A DNA stretch of 64,000 nucleotides from Odoribacter sp. Z80 (GCF_009935865.1 NZ_QWEL01000013.1:37518-101517), one strand, 5' to 3'. Shown: positions 36,158 through 45,393, counted from the stretch's first letter. Notes: a model not told the origin generated them from the letters alone. Translations and numbers: made by a program.

Positions 36158-38299
36158 ATGGTTTTATCGATGCTCAGTTTTCCTCTTACTAATCCGGTGC
36201 TTATCTTTTCGGTGATTTTGTTTATTATTTTATTGGCACCGGTCATTTTACACCGTTTGAGGATTCCTGACCTGATTGGTTTGATTATAGCAGGGGCTGT
36301 TATTGGTCCGAATGGCTTGGGAGTGATGTCCCGGGATAGTAGTATGGAACTATTCGGTACTGTCGGACTTCTGTATATCATGTTTATTGCCGGGTTGGAA
36401 ATAGACATGGCCGATTTGCGGAAAAATTATGGAAAGACCTTGGTTTTCGGGTTTTATACTTTCCTGATTCCAATGGTTATGGGTACGCTGACCGGAGTGT
36501 ATTGGCTTGATTTTTCCTGGCCCACTTCGTTATTGCTGGCCAGTATGTATGCCTCCCATACACTGATTACCTATCCTATTGTCAGTAAATATGGCATTAC
36601 TAAAAATAAAGCGGTAAGTATGGCTATCGGAGGAACAGTGCTTACCTGTATATTGGCTTTGTTGGTATTGGCAGTAGTGGTCGGTATGTCGGTAGGGGAA
36701 ATTAACCATCGTTTTTGGTTGAAACTGGGGTTGTCCAGTGTGATATTTATTGCTGTCGTGGTGATTGTGTTTCCCATGTTGGGCCGTTGGTTTTTTAAGA
36801 GATATGAAGATTCTGTCGGGCAATATATTTTTGTGCTGGCTTTGGTATTCCTGGCCTCTTTCCTGGCAGAGGCTGCCGGATTGGAGGCGATTATCGGAGC
36901 CTTCCTTTCGGGGCTGGCACTGAACCGCCTGATTCCGAATACTTCGGCTTTGATGAACCGGATTGATTTTGTCGGGAACGCTATTTTTATACCTTTCTTT
37001 TTGATTGGGGTTGGGATGCTGGTGGATGTCCGGACTTTTACTTCCGGTTGGAATGCTTTGTGGGTGGCTGTGGTGATGTGTGGGATAGCGACCTTGTCGA
37101 AGTTAATCGCAGCCTGGCTTACTGAGAAGAGTTTCCGGCTGACACGGGATGAGGGACGTTTACTTTTCGGATTGAGTAATGCCCAGGCTGCTGCAACCTT
37201 GGCTGCTGTACTGATCGGATATAACGTTGTTTTGGGGACGGATTCTGCCGGAGAGCCTGTTCGTTTACTCAATGAAGATGTTCTGAACGGTACGATTATC
37301 ATGATTTTATTTACTTGTACCATTGCTTCTTTTGCTACCCAGCGGGCGGCACAGAATATTGCTGTTTCGGAGATGAATGGTGACCGCATTGGTGACAGTG
37401 ATGATGAGCAGGAACGCATCCTTGTTCCTTTGAGTAATGGCGAGACGGTAGATGATCTGATAGCTTTGGGGACTGCCATAAAATCAAAACGCAATAAGGC
37501 GCAGATGGTTGCTGTGAGTATTATCAAATCGGATAATATGGACCCAGCGGCAGAGAAAAATGCGGAACGTTTGCTGTCAAGGGCAGCTAATGTGGCAGCT
37601 GCTCATGAACAGCATATTGAATCAGTATTGCGTTATGACCTTAATATTGTGAATGGCATTCGTAATGTGGCAAAAGAACATAAGATTACGGATATTGTAA
37701 TCGGTTTGCGTACCCAAAAAGACCTTTCAGATACTTTTTTGGGGAAACTGACGGAAGAGGTATTGAGTAAATGTGCTACGACTACGCTGGCCTACCGGCC
37801 TATGCAACCTTTGGCAACAGTAAAACGATATGTAGTGGTTATTCCTGAGAATGCTGAAAAGGAAGTGGGCTTTCCCTATTGGTTGATCAGCATCTGGAAT
37901 ATGGGAAAAAACATTGGTGCTAAGTTTATCTTTTACGGAAATGATACTGTGTTGGAGATATTGAGGCTGGTGAATGCCAAACATGTGATTCGGGCAGAGT
38001 TCCGGGAATTTTCCAATTGGGCGGAATTTACCGAAGTGGCCCGGGATATTCAGGATAATGATGCCTTGATGCTTGTTATGAGTCGCCCCAACTGTCCTTC
38101 TTATTCCCGGCACATGGAATATGTGCCGACTTATATCAATAAGTATTTTAATACCATTAACTGTATTCTGGTTTATCCGCTCCAATTGGAAACCGGCGAA
38201 CAATTGACTACTTTTCGCAGTATTTCCATGATTGATCACGTGAATGGTATGGATGGTTTGGTGCAGGTACTTTCTAAACTATTCCGGAAAAATAAATAA
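36158..38299 (+). CDS. Kef-type cation:proton antiporter with C-terminal UspA-like region
   Basis: ATG at 36158 is preferred; a GTG at 36152 adds two residues. About 713 residues. Residues ~10-400 hold some twelve hydrophobic helices with CPA2-family motifs (LLAPVILHRLRIPDLIGLIIAGAVIGPNGLG, LLYIMFIAGLEIDM, AAGLEAIIGAFLSGLALNRL, FFLIGVGMLVD). Residues ~415-710 are soluble; ERILVPLSNGETVDDLIALG and the TDIVIGLRTQKDLSDTFLGKLTEEVL segment resemble universal-stress-protein folds instead of the RCK/TrkA-N domain of KefB/C. Such proteins exchange Na+ or K+ for H+ across the inner membrane; ion specificity is not readable here. It is flanked by terminator-like hairpins and is probably monocistronic. 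Confidence 0.88.
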   Translation: MVLSMLSFPLTNPVLIFSVILFIILLAPVILHRLRIPDLIGLIIAGAVIGPNGLGVMSRDSSMELFGTVGLLYIMFIAGLEIDMADLRKNYGKTLVFGFYTFLIPMVMGTLTGVYWLDFSWPTSLLLASMYASHTLITYPIVSKYGITKNKAVSMAIGGTVLTCILALLVLAVVVGMSVGEINHRFWLKLGLSSVIFIAVVVIVFPMLGRWFFKRYEDSVGQYIFVLALVFLASFLAEAAGLEAIIGAFLSGLALNRLIPNTSALMNRIDFVGNAIFIPFFLIGVGMLVDVRTFTSGWNALWVAVVMCGIATLSKLIAAWLTEKSFRLTRDEGRLLFGLSNAQAAATLAAVLIGYNVVLGTDSAGEPVRLLNEDVLNGTIIMILFTCTIASFATQRAAQNIAVSEMNGDRIGDSDDEQERILVPLSNGETVDDLIALGTAIKSKRNKAQMVAVSIIKSDNMDPAAEKNAERLLSRAANVAAAHEQHIESVLRYDLNIVNGIRNVAKEHKITDIVIGLRTQKDLSDTFLGKLTEEVLSKCATTTLAYRPMQPLATVKRYVVVIPENAEKEVGFPYWLISIWNMGKNIGAKFIFYGNDTVLEILRLVNAKHVIRAEFREFSNWAEFTEVARDIQDNDALMLVMSRPNCPSYSRHMEYVPTYINKYFNTINCILVYPLQLETGEQLTTFRSISMIDHVNGMDGLVQVLSKLFRKNK

Positions 38300-38358
38300 G
38301 GATCAGGTATTGTCAGAGGGTTTAACTGGTCATTGAATTGTTAATTTCTTTTGTAAGA

Positions 38359-38386
38359 AGGTATCTCTTCAGAGATTCCAATACCT
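38359..38386 (+). terminator. Possible terminator/hairpin between antiporter and feoAB
   Basis: AGGT...ACCT (38359-38362 with 38383-38386) encloses an inner stem ATCTC/GAGAT (38363-38367 with 38372-38376) with an asymmetric bulge. Only ATTT follows, so termination is uncertain. The rest of this 149-base gap holds the feoAB promoter. Confidence 0.35.
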
Positions 38387-38410
38387 ATTTGTGGGTATGT
38401 GATTTCCTTT

Positions 38411-38428
38411 TGATAATGCTTATATTTG
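38411..38428 (+). promoter_or_regulatory. feoAB promoter -7 element overlapping a Fur-box-like half-site
   Basis: TATATTTG at 38421-38428 matches the -7 consensus. TGATAAT at 38411-38417 is a perfect half of the classical 7-1-7 Fur box, followed by G and CTTATAT, which matches four of seven in the other half. The overlap with the promoter would suit iron-dependent repression by the Fur protein at 34230. Fur-box sequences in Bacteroidetes are not well defined, so this is tentative. Confidence 0.4.
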
Positions 38429-38448
38429 CATATTAATTTGGACGTGGA

Positions 38449-40815
38449 ATGGAAAATAATTATTTGAAGCTTTCTGAAATTCCTACGGGCGAGGAATGTG
38501 TGATTGTTAAAGTGCATGGGCATGGCAGTTTTCGGAACCGGATTATAGAAATGGGATTTGTGAAAGGGGAGAAAGTGACGGTAATAAAGAACGCCCCCCT
38601 GCATGATCCGATTGAATATAAATTGATGGAGGGCCATATCTCTTTAAGGCGGAGTGAAGCCCGGCTGATTGAAGTGGTGAGGGTTGTGGATGTTACCGCA
38701 GAGGGATATAACGGCACTTTCACGGAAGCTGAAATTGCCCGTCGGGTTTCTGAAAAATCCCGGACGATTAATATTGCTTTGGTCGGAAATCCCAATTGCG
38801 GGAAAACTTCTTTTTTTAACCGGGCTACGGGCCTAAGGGAAAGGGTCGGCAATTATAGCGGGGTTACGGTTGATGCGAAACAGGCTGGCTTTCATCATAA
38901 AGGATATACCATCAATTTGATAGATTTACCCGGTACTTATTCCATTACCGAATATACACCGGAAGAGATATTTGTAAGGGAATATATTACAAAGTCTCAT
39001 CCGGACCTGGTGTTGAATGTGGTGGATGCCTCTTGCCTGGAGCGTAATCTTTTCCTGACTACCCAGTTGATTGACATGAATATCCGGGTAGTGATGGCTC
39101 TGAATATGTATGACGAACTGCAGAGCGAAGGGGCTGACCTGGATTATTCTTATCTGGGCCATCTATTGGGTATTCCTGTCGTTCCTACGACGGCTTCCAA
39201 AGGGATAGGAATCGAAGAGGTATTGGATAAAATTCTGGAAGTTTACGAAGGCCAAGCCAGGGAATCGCGTCATGTTCATATCCATTACGGTGCGGAAATA
39301 GAGGAATCCATCAATCGTATTAAGGTGGAAGTTGTTCCCAATAAAAGCATAACCGATGAATTTGCTCCCCGCTATGTTGCGATAAAGATGCTGGAAGACG
39401 ACCGGATTATGAAGGACCAGTTGTCTTCAGTTCCGAATTATGACCGGATTTTTCGGGTGGCACAGAACGAGATCGGGCGTTTGGAGAAAGTTTATAAGGA
39501 AGATACCCAGACGATTATTACCAATGCGAAATATGGTTTTATCCGGGGAGCTTTACAGGAAACTTTTCAATCCGGAGAAAAGGATAAACGCCAATTGACT
39601 ACGGCGATTGATGCTTTGCTGACGCACCAATGGCTGGGTTTTCCTTTTCTTATTTTTTTCATGTGGATTATGTTTCAGGCGACCTTTTCTTTGGGGAGTT
39701 ACCCTATGGAATGGATTGAAACGGGGGTGGAGGCTCTGGGAAATGGGGTGGCCCGTCTTTTACCAGAAGGACCTTTGAATGATTTATTGGTGAACGGTGT
39801 GATTGCGGGAGTGGGAGGAGTGATTGTTTTTTTACCTAATATTCTGATATTATTTTTCTTTATTTCTTTGATGGAGGATACGGGATATATGGCTCGTGCC
39901 GCTTTTATAATGGACCGGTTGATGCATAAGATTGGTTTGCACGGTAAATCTTTCATTCCTTTGCTGATAGGTTTCGGATGTAATGTCCCGGCCATTATGG
40001 CTACCCGGACCCTGGAAAGCCGGAGAGATAGAATTATGACCATGCTGATTACCCCTTTTATGTCCTGTAGTGCCCGTTTGCCGGTGTATATTCTGCTGGT
40101 TTCGGCCTTTTTCCCGGTGAACCAAGGGTTGGTGTTGTTGTCGGTGTATTTAATTGGAATACTTTTAGCGATAATTACTTCGTTTTTGTTAAAGAAGACA
40201 TTTTTTTCCAAATCTTCCGATCCGTTTGTTATGGAGTTGCCTCCTTACCGGATGCCGACCATGCGCAATACTGTCATTCATATGTGGGGGAAAGCGGGGC
40301 AATATCTGAAAAAGATGGGTACTATTATTCTGTTTGCTTCTGTATTGATTTGGGCTTTGGGGTATTTCCCCCTGAACCGGAATATACAGCCGGGTTCTGC
40401 TACCCAATTGGAACAATCGTATATCGGACGGATAGGTAAATTTATAGAGCCGGTCATTGAACCTCTGGGGTTTGATTGGAAAATGGGTGTGAGCATCGTA
40501 ACGGGACTTGCAGCAAAGGAAATTGTCGTTAGTTCTATGGGGATTCTTTATCATGTTCCGGATGCAGAAGAAAATACCCAGACTTTGGCAGAAAATTTGC
40601 GGAAGCAGGAAAATAACAAGGGAGAAAAAGTATTTACTCCTTTGGTTGCTTATGCTTTTATGCTTTTTATATTGATTTATTTTCCTTGTATGGCAGTGAT
40701 TGCCGCCATTCGGAAAGAGGCTGGCGGTAAGTGGGCATGGTTTAGCATTATTTATACGACTACTTTAGCCTGGATTGTCTCTTTTTGCGTATACCAGATA
40801 GGAAGTCTTTTTTGA
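38449..40815 (+). CDS. feoB: Ferrous iron transporter, FeoA-FeoB fusion
   Basis: 788 residues. Residues ~1-77 are a FeoA-like SH3 domain (LSEIPTGEECVIVKVHGHGSFRNRIIEMGFVKGEKVTVIKNAP). The FeoB G domain follows, with G1 GNPNCGKTS (113-121), the switch segment NYSGVTV, G3 DLPG (159-162) and a G4-type NMYD. The membrane part begins near residue 395 and contains the conserved gate Cys motifs GFGCNVPAIMATRTLESRRDR and PFMSCSARLPVYI. FeoB moves Fe(II) across the inner membrane. The FeoA fusion is common in Bacteroidales. A tiny Cys-rich membrane protein gene follows 43 bases downstream. Confidence 0.96.
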   Translation: MENNYLKLSEIPTGEECVIVKVHGHGSFRNRIIEMGFVKGEKVTVIKNAPLHDPIEYKLMEGHISLRRSEARLIEVVRVVDVTAEGYNGTFTEAEIARRVSEKSRTINIALVGNPNCGKTSFFNRATGLRERVGNYSGVTVDAKQAGFHHKGYTINLIDLPGTYSITEYTPEEIFVREYITKSHPDLVLNVVDASCLERNLFLTTQLIDMNIRVVMALNMYDELQSEGADLDYSYLGHLLGIPVVPTTASKGIGIEEVLDKILEVYEGQARESRHVHIHYGAEIEESINRIKVEVVPNKSITDEFAPRYVAIKMLEDDRIMKDQLSSVPNYDRIFRVAQNEIGRLEKVYKEDTQTIITNAKYGFIRGALQETFQSGEKDKRQLTTAIDALLTHQWLGFPFLIFFMWIMFQATFSLGSYPMEWIETGVEALGNGVARLLPEGPLNDLLVNGVIAGVGGVIVFLPNILILFFFISLMEDTGYMARAAFIMDRLMHKIGLHGKSFIPLLIGFGCNVPAIMATRTLESRRDRIMTMLITPFMSCSARLPVYILLVSAFFPVNQGLVLLSVYLIGILLAIITSFLLKKTFFSKSSDPFVMELPPYRMPTMRNTVIHMWGKAGQYLKKMGTIILFASVLIWALGYFPLNRNIQPGSATQLEQSYIGRIGKFIEPVIEPLGFDWKMGVSIVTGLAAKEIVVSSMGILYHVPDAEENTQTLAENLRKQENNKGEKVFTPLVAYAFMLFILIYFPCMAVIAAIRKEAGGKWAWFSIIYTTTLAWIVSFCVYQIGSLF

Positions 40816-40858
40816 GAAATGAGAAGCAAATGATTGTGGGTACATTAATTCTTGCAAT

Positions 40859-41011
40859 ATGTTGGAGCATATTATAGTTTTTATTATTATATCCGCAGCA
40901 ATAGGAGGTTTAGGTCGTTATATCTTCCTGAAAATACAGGTTTTTAAAAAGAATAAGGATTGTGCTGATTGTGATTCTTGTCCCTTGAAAAAGCAGTGTA
41001 ATAAGAAATAA
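40859..41011 (+). CDS. Small FeoB-associated Cys-rich membrane protein
   Basis: A 50-residue ORF: one N-terminal transmembrane helix (HIIVFIIISAAIGGLG), a basic stretch, then a Cys cluster CADCDSCPLKKQC (four Cys with CxxCxxC spacing) and a basic C-terminus. This is the layout of the FeoB-associated Cys-rich membrane proteins that lie directly after feoB in many Bacteroidetes and Firmicutes. The four Cys may bind iron or zinc at the cytoplasmic face, but that is inference. It is 43 bases after feoB and in the same direction, so it is probably the last gene of the feo operon. Confidence 0.85.
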   Translation: MLEHIIVFIIISAAIGGLGRYIFLKIQVFKKNKDCADCDSCPLKKQCNKK

Positions 41012-41052
41012 TTTCTTCTTTTTTATCTGGTTGACTTTTGTTTTTACGAATA

Positions 41053-41083
41053 TTGGTTTTTATCTTTTTTTTATATATCTTCG
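41053..41083 (+). promoter_or_regulatory. Promoter of the conserved hypothetical gene at 41124
   Basis: TTGG at 41053-41056 and TATCTTCG at 41076-41083 (one mismatch to TAnnTTTG) are separated by 19 bases. The leader to ATG 41124 would be about 35 bases. This position also argues against the upstream TTG at 41031 as start codon. Confidence 0.5.
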
Positions 41084-41123
41084 CATTGTAATTTCCACGG
41101 TTTGTTTTATAAAGTGTAAATCT

Positions 41124-41870
41124 ATGCCTTACAGAAGATTACCTAATACTGATGCGGCGAGAATAAGGGCATTAAAGGCGGCTCTTAAGAAGGGGCAAAA
41201 CCTTGAATTAGATACCATTGCATATCCTTTTCCCCTGAAACAAAAGATAGAATTTTTTCTGCCTAAGTTTGAGGTGGCTATCGTGAATTCCAGGCTGGCC
41301 AAGGAAAAGCAGTTTGACAATAGCCAGAAATTTTCTGAGTATGCTAAGAAAGCGCGTTTGTATATCTCTCATTTTATTCAGGTATTAAATTTTTGTATTG
41401 CACGGGGGGAGCTTAAATCTTCTGCACGTACTTTTTATGGATTGGAAGAAAATAGTTCGAAGGTGCCTTCTTTGCTGACTGAGCAGGATTTGTTGCAATG
41501 GGGGGAAAAGATAATAGCCGGGGAACAGAATCGCCTTAGCAATGGTGGAGGGAATCCCATTTATTGTCCTTCTATAGCCTTGGTCAAGGTGAACTATGAG
41601 AATTTTAAGGAGAATTATACCCGTCAGAAGCAATTCCAGAACAATTCAGCCCGGGAAAGTGGGAATGTGGCCCAATACCGGGATGAAGCCGATGCTTTGG
41701 TGTTGGAAATCTGGAATGAAGTGGAACAGTATTTTGAAGGAGTGAAAGATGAGGAACAAAGAAGATATATGTGTGAAGAATATGGGCTGGTGTATGTGTT
41801 CCGCAGAGGAGAGAAGGAAAAAATCCGGAAGCGGAAGGAGGCCGAAAGTATTACTTTAAAACTGTTCTGA
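41124..41870 (+). CDS. Conserved Bacteroidota protein of unknown function
   Basis: 248 residues from ATG 41124 (MPYRRLPNTDAARIRALKAA). A longer frame from TTG 41031 is rejected because a promoter lies between. The protein is soluble, helical and charged, with segments KARLYISHFIQVLNFCIARGELKSSARTFYGL, WGEKIIAGEQNR, ALVLEIWNEVEQYF and EYGLVYVFRRGEK. I recall this N-terminus and these segments as a family widespread in Bacteroidales, but know no function. No catalytic motif or signal peptide is seen. It is convergent with the MltF-like gene, with 4 bases between stop codons. Confidence 0.8.
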   Translation: MPYRRLPNTDAARIRALKAALKKGQNLELDTIAYPFPLKQKIEFFLPKFEVAIVNSRLAKEKQFDNSQKFSEYAKKARLYISHFIQVLNFCIARGELKSSARTFYGLEENSSKVPSLLTEQDLLQWGEKIIAGEQNRLSNGGGNPIYCPSIALVKVNYENFKENYTRQKQFQNNSARESGNVAQYRDEADALVLEIWNEVEQYFEGVKDEEQRRYMCEEYGLVYVFRRGEKEKIRKRKEAESITLKLF

Positions 41871-41874
41871 TCGT

Positions 41875-43257
41875 TTACTTCATGTTTTTATAATCTGAAT
41901 AGACCTCTAATACCCTGTTTACGTAATGGTAAGTTTGGGGGCCGTTACAATATCCATTTTTGGCTAAAGTGTCCCGGTAGTATTCGGGTTTGTTTTTATG
42001 ACGGATGTAAAAGTCTACGTTTTCTGTCCAGATGTGGGGATTTTTTCCGTATTTTTCTGCCAGACGCATAGCGTCTAATACATGTCCGGCGCCGGCATTG
42101 TAAGCTGCCAGTGTAAATTTGACCCGTTCTGTGGAATCTATGTTTTGTGCTGCAAAGAATCTGTCCAGGTAGCGTAGGTATTCTACTCCAGCGTAAACAT
42201 TACTGTCCGGACGGAAATAGTCGGATACGTTGTATTGCTCTGCTGTTTCGGGTATGATTTGCATGAGTCCGTAAGCTCCGACTTCCGATTCTGCTTCCGG
42301 ATTGAACTGGGATTCTGAAAAAACCAGTGCAGCCAGAAGCCGCCAATCCCAGTTTAGTCTTTTGCTTTCTTTCTTCAGCAGGGAGTCATAAGGGGAAATG
42401 ATGCCTTTTTTCAGTAAAGCGTATTTGGAGGTTTGGTGAGAAACGGATTGATGATTGTTGAAATAGCGGTGATACAGGTAGTTGAGTTTACCACTTTTCC
42501 GGATTTGTTTTAACCATGTATCTATTTCTTGAGTAAGTAAAACAGCATCCGGATGAGTAGCCCAGGAAATGGAAATGTTTTCTTTTAAAGAAAGAGAAGG
42601 AGTCAAGTTTTTCATGGTCAGGCCGGAGGCTTTGGCAATATTCTTGTCTATAACCATGTAATGGATTTTTCCGGTCTCTACCAAATGAAGCATATCTTCG
42701 TAGGAACATTGGTCTATTTCCGTAATGTAAATCTGAATGTTGAGGGAATCCTGAATTTGTTGAAGAACTTCTTTGTAAGTGGAACTTTTCGGAATAAAGA
42801 TTTCTTTACCGTGAAGTTCGGAAATGTCTTCCAATTTTTTTTGAGCTTTATGTTGTACCAGAACCTCTTCGGTGTGGAAAATGGGTTGGCTGAAACGAAT
42901 TTTTCGATTTCTTTCCGGCGTTTGGGTCAGACTGATAGCCAGTAAATCAAATTTGCCTTCCCGTAAATGCTGCATAGCGGTGTCAGCGTCGTGGTTCACC
43001 TCTATGATCTGCAATTTTACCCCCAGATAACGGGCAAAGTCTTTCGCTAAGTCGTAATGAAATCCTCTGGTAATCCCTTGGTAGACGTAGTAATCGGTTG
43101 TGTTGTAAAAAGTGGAAATATTTAAAGTTCCTGTTTCTAAAATTTTCTCTAATAAAGAAGGTTCCGGAAGAATGAATTCTGGGTTTTCTTTTCCGGTTGT
43201 ATGACAGGCATAACATACAAGGAGAGCAATATAAACGGCAATTTTTCGAATCGTCAT
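41875..43257 (-). CDS. mltF: MltF-like membrane-bound lytic murein transglycosylase
   Basis: 460 residues. The lipoprotein signal ends LLVCYAC (lipid Cys at residue 18 or 15). Residues ~35-265 are a periplasmic solute-binding (SBP_bac_3) domain (ILETGTLNISTFYNTTDYYVYQG, GFHYDLAKDFARYLGVKLQI, GKFDLLAISLTQTPERNRKIRFSQP). Residues ~295-455 are an SLT domain with catalytic Glu315 in LVFSESQFNP, then GAYGLMQIIPETA and the AAYNAGAGHV motif. This two-domain layout defines MltF, which cleaves peptidoglycan glycan strands with formation of 1,6-anhydro ends; the binding domain regulates activity. The upstream -7-like TATCTTTA (complement of 43262-43269) is almost against the start codon. Confidence 0.93.
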   Translation of the reverse strand: MTIRKIAVYIALLVCYACHTTGKENPEFILPEPSLLEKILETGTLNISTFYNTTDYYVYQGITRGFHYDLAKDFARYLGVKLQIIEVNHDADTAMQHLREGKFDLLAISLTQTPERNRKIRFSQPIFHTEEVLVQHKAQKKLEDISELHGKEIFIPKSSTYKEVLQQIQDSLNIQIYITEIDQCSYEDMLHLVETGKIHYMVIDKNIAKASGLTMKNLTPSLSLKENISISWATHPDAVLLTQEIDTWLKQIRKSGKLNYLYHRYFNNHQSVSHQTSKYALLKKGIISPYDSLLKKESKRLNWDWRLLAALVFSESQFNPEAESEVGAYGLMQIIPETAEQYNVSDYFRPDSNVYAGVEYLRYLDRFFAAQNIDSTERVKFTLAAYNAGAGHVLDAMRLAEKYGKNPHIWTENVDFYIRHKNKPEYYRDTLAKNGYCNGPQTYHYVNRVLEVYSDYKNMK

Positions 43258-43371
43258 TGCGTAAAGATAAAAAATTATCTTTAAATATAAAAAAGAATGC
43301 TATGGTGGTAGATTGTTAGTGCTGGATATGATACTTTCTTTGATAGAGACAGGCAGGAAAATGCCTTTAGG

Positions 43372-45342
43372 TCAATTGAAAAAATCCCATTGAATGCCGA
43401 ATTTTAGCATACCTGGGTTGATAGGGTAATCTGCTGCGCTGAAAAAATCGCCATGTTTTTTGAGCGGATAGTTGAGGTGTTCGTATTTGACAAAGATATG
43501 AGCCCTTTTGATATTGAGGTCGAGAAATACGTCAATTTTGGGATAATTTCCTGTTTTATATTTTCTCTGGTTATAAAATTGCATGATAGAGGGCATGTAA
43601 TTGTCGGAATAGAATTTAGTGTGGTAGAATACGTCTATTCCGAATTGAAGCAACAGGGCTTTTTTAAACAGGAAGTTCTGATAATAATTGTGAGAATACA
43701 CGGAAATGATCGGCAGGGAGAGAATATCTTCCTGGGTACTTTTTTGGAAGTAGATGGTCTGGTCGAAGTAGAAGTTCCCTAATTTGAAATTTTCTTTGAC
43801 CCAGGCAGTCAATACTATTAAGGTTTTATTGGTTTGCCGGGGCATGGCAGCTGTGTCGAAATAAACGTAGTTAAAAATATTGGAAAAACCCATTCCTGTT
43901 TCATTCCTCAAGCGTTGATTGACGTATTTGCCTTGTACCTGAATGGTTTTTATGGCTTTGAAATTATTCTCCCAGATATTGTGATTTCCGATATAGCGGT
44001 CAAAAAACGGATTTACACTTTGGAGTTCAATTGTGGCATTTGCCTGAATATAAGTTTTGCGGTTCTTGTTGAGTGACTGCCTGACAAAACCGTCCAAGCT
44101 GAAATTTCCGGCATCAGGGCCGAGAATACACAATTGTCCTTCTGCATCGTAATGGAAGGAAGCATTGGTATCTACATTGAAAATGCCTCCGGTCAGGTAA
44201 GTATTTGAACAGTTGGTATTTCCAAAACTTTCGGTGTGGGTTATTGAATCGTAGGTGGTGCGTTGTTTGTAATGTTCGTGTTGAAAGCGGATGCCGGCAT
44301 AGAGCCCCGGAAGGTATTTGTGTTTCGGGTGTTCGTTCATGACAAATTTTCCCGATATATCATAGAACTGGTTGGTAATTAAATCATAGCTGAATGTGCT
44401 GTCTATGTATGTATGAGGATAAAAGTCCATGTTTACGCTTGATTCTTTGTACCAGTGTTCGTTGCCTTCTGCCCGGAAATTAAATAAGACTTTTGCCGGG
44501 TAAGTATAAGAGGTATCTTCAGCATGGATGATCTCTTTTTTCTTGCCGAGGTTGTATTGGGCTTGTAATTGGAAATTGGTGTTCCGGTAATTATTGGAGG
44601 CATTGCTCCCGGTTAGGTTTACCGGTATGTTCTCGGCGTTTTCTGTAGAATCAGTGATGTAAGTCCGGTCTTTTATGCCTCCGTTTTCATTGAAATGACC
44701 GTTGTTTTGATTGAGGAAAAGATTGAGGACTGTCCGCTCTTTTTCATAGGACGAGAAAAGAGAAAAATGGTAGGCTTTGGCTTTTTGGTCCATGTAACGC
44801 CCGTCGCTGGAAATAAGATTGTATCTGATACCGGCATTCCAATACGGATTAATGTTCTGGACGTGCCAGATGTCTAAAAAGTTTTCTCCTTTTCCCTTTC
44901 CTCCTCCGGTGTAATATCTTAAACGGGAATAGGGGGTGGTTGTATTGAAATATAAAGCGTCTTCGGGTTTAAATAAGAATGCCCGGATATTGGTCAACGG
45001 ATAAAAATCCTGAACGGTTTCACGGGTAATAAAAATATTGGATAAGTAAGGGGACGGGAGATTAGCCAAATAGGTGTTGGAAATGTTTTTTTTGAAAATA
45101 TAATTGAAGTTATGAATGCCGTCCAGACTTGTATCGAGGGGGACAATTTCCCGGTATACACCTTCGTGTTTCCACTGCCAGGTATAGCGTTGATGTGCTA
45201 TATCCGATTCGGGCAGAGAATCCTGTTGGCGGCTGTTGTTTTTTTCCGGGCCGTTTAGGGGATTGTTTTGTTCGAATACATTCTGTGCCAAACAGATGGT
45301 GTTGAATGCAACCAATATAATTAAGCAAGCAAATTTTTTCAT
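43372..45342 (-). CDS. Putative porin, large Bacteroidetes beta-barrel
   Basis: 656 residues with signal peptide MKKFACLIILVAFNTICLA|Q. The N-terminal mature part has SNIFITRETVQDFYPLTNIRAFLFKPEDALYFNTTTPYSRLRYYTGG, a conserved opening of the Bacteroidetes putative-porin family, followed by many amphipathic strands (YWNAGIRYNLISSDGRYMDQ; FNYIF; FFYLFF-type alternation) and a C-terminal strand ending in WDFFN. An outer-membrane channel is likely; the substrate is unknown. It is upstream of the MltF-like gene on the same strand (114 bases apart) and diverges from glnS. Confidence 0.85.
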   Translation of the reverse strand: MKKFACLIILVAFNTICLAQNVFEQNNPLNGPEKNNSRQQDSLPESDIAHQRYTWQWKHEGVYREIVPLDTSLDGIHNFNYIFKKNISNTYLANLPSPYLSNIFITRETVQDFYPLTNIRAFLFKPEDALYFNTTTPYSRLRYYTGGGKGKGENFLDIWHVQNINPYWNAGIRYNLISSDGRYMDQKAKAYHFSLFSSYEKERTVLNLFLNQNNGHFNENGGIKDRTYITDSTENAENIPVNLTGSNASNNYRNTNFQLQAQYNLGKKKEIIHAEDTSYTYPAKVLFNFRAEGNEHWYKESSVNMDFYPHTYIDSTFSYDLITNQFYDISGKFVMNEHPKHKYLPGLYAGIRFQHEHYKQRTTYDSITHTESFGNTNCSNTYLTGGIFNVDTNASFHYDAEGQLCILGPDAGNFSLDGFVRQSLNKNRKTYIQANATIELQSVNPFFDRYIGNHNIWENNFKAIKTIQVQGKYVNQRLRNETGMGFSNIFNYVYFDTAAMPRQTNKTLIVLTAWVKENFKLGNFYFDQTIYFQKSTQEDILSLPIISVYSHNYYQNFLFKKALLLQFGIDVFYHTKFYSDNYMPSIMQFYNQRKYKTGNYPKIDVFLDLNIKRAHIFVKYEHLNYPLKKHGDFFSAADYPINPGMLKFGIQWDFFN

Positions 45343-45347
45343 TGCTG

Positions 45348-45355
45348 CAAATATA
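45348..45355 (-). promoter_or_regulatory. -7 element of the putative-porin gene
   Basis: On the minus strand the sequence reads TATATTTG, a full match to TAnnTTTG, with a weak -33 (TATG, complement of 45375-45378) 19 bases upstream. The start codon begins at 45342, so the transcript would have almost no leader. Confidence 0.5.
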
Positions 45356-45385
45356 CGTAAACTTTTAAAACTCTCATAAATTAGT

Positions 45386-45393
45386 TACTTTTG
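45386..45393 (+). promoter_or_regulatory. -7 element of the glnS promoter
   Basis: TACTTTTG matches TAnnTTTG, with a T4 at 45363-45366 as a partial -33 at 19 bases. It lies back to back with the porin promoter in the 134-base divergent gap. A leader of about 75 bases precedes glnS. Confidence 0.5.

Noticed and set aside
36571..37527. 318-codon minus-strand frame inside the antiporter gene
   Set aside because: Shadow of the membrane-protein codons; rich in Thr, Ile, Lys and Pro with no family resemblance.
41031..41123. N-terminal extension of the conserved hypothetical protein from TTG 41031
   Set aside because: A promoter-like -33/-7 pair at 41053-41083 lies within it, and the family-like start MPYRRLPNTD begins at 41124.
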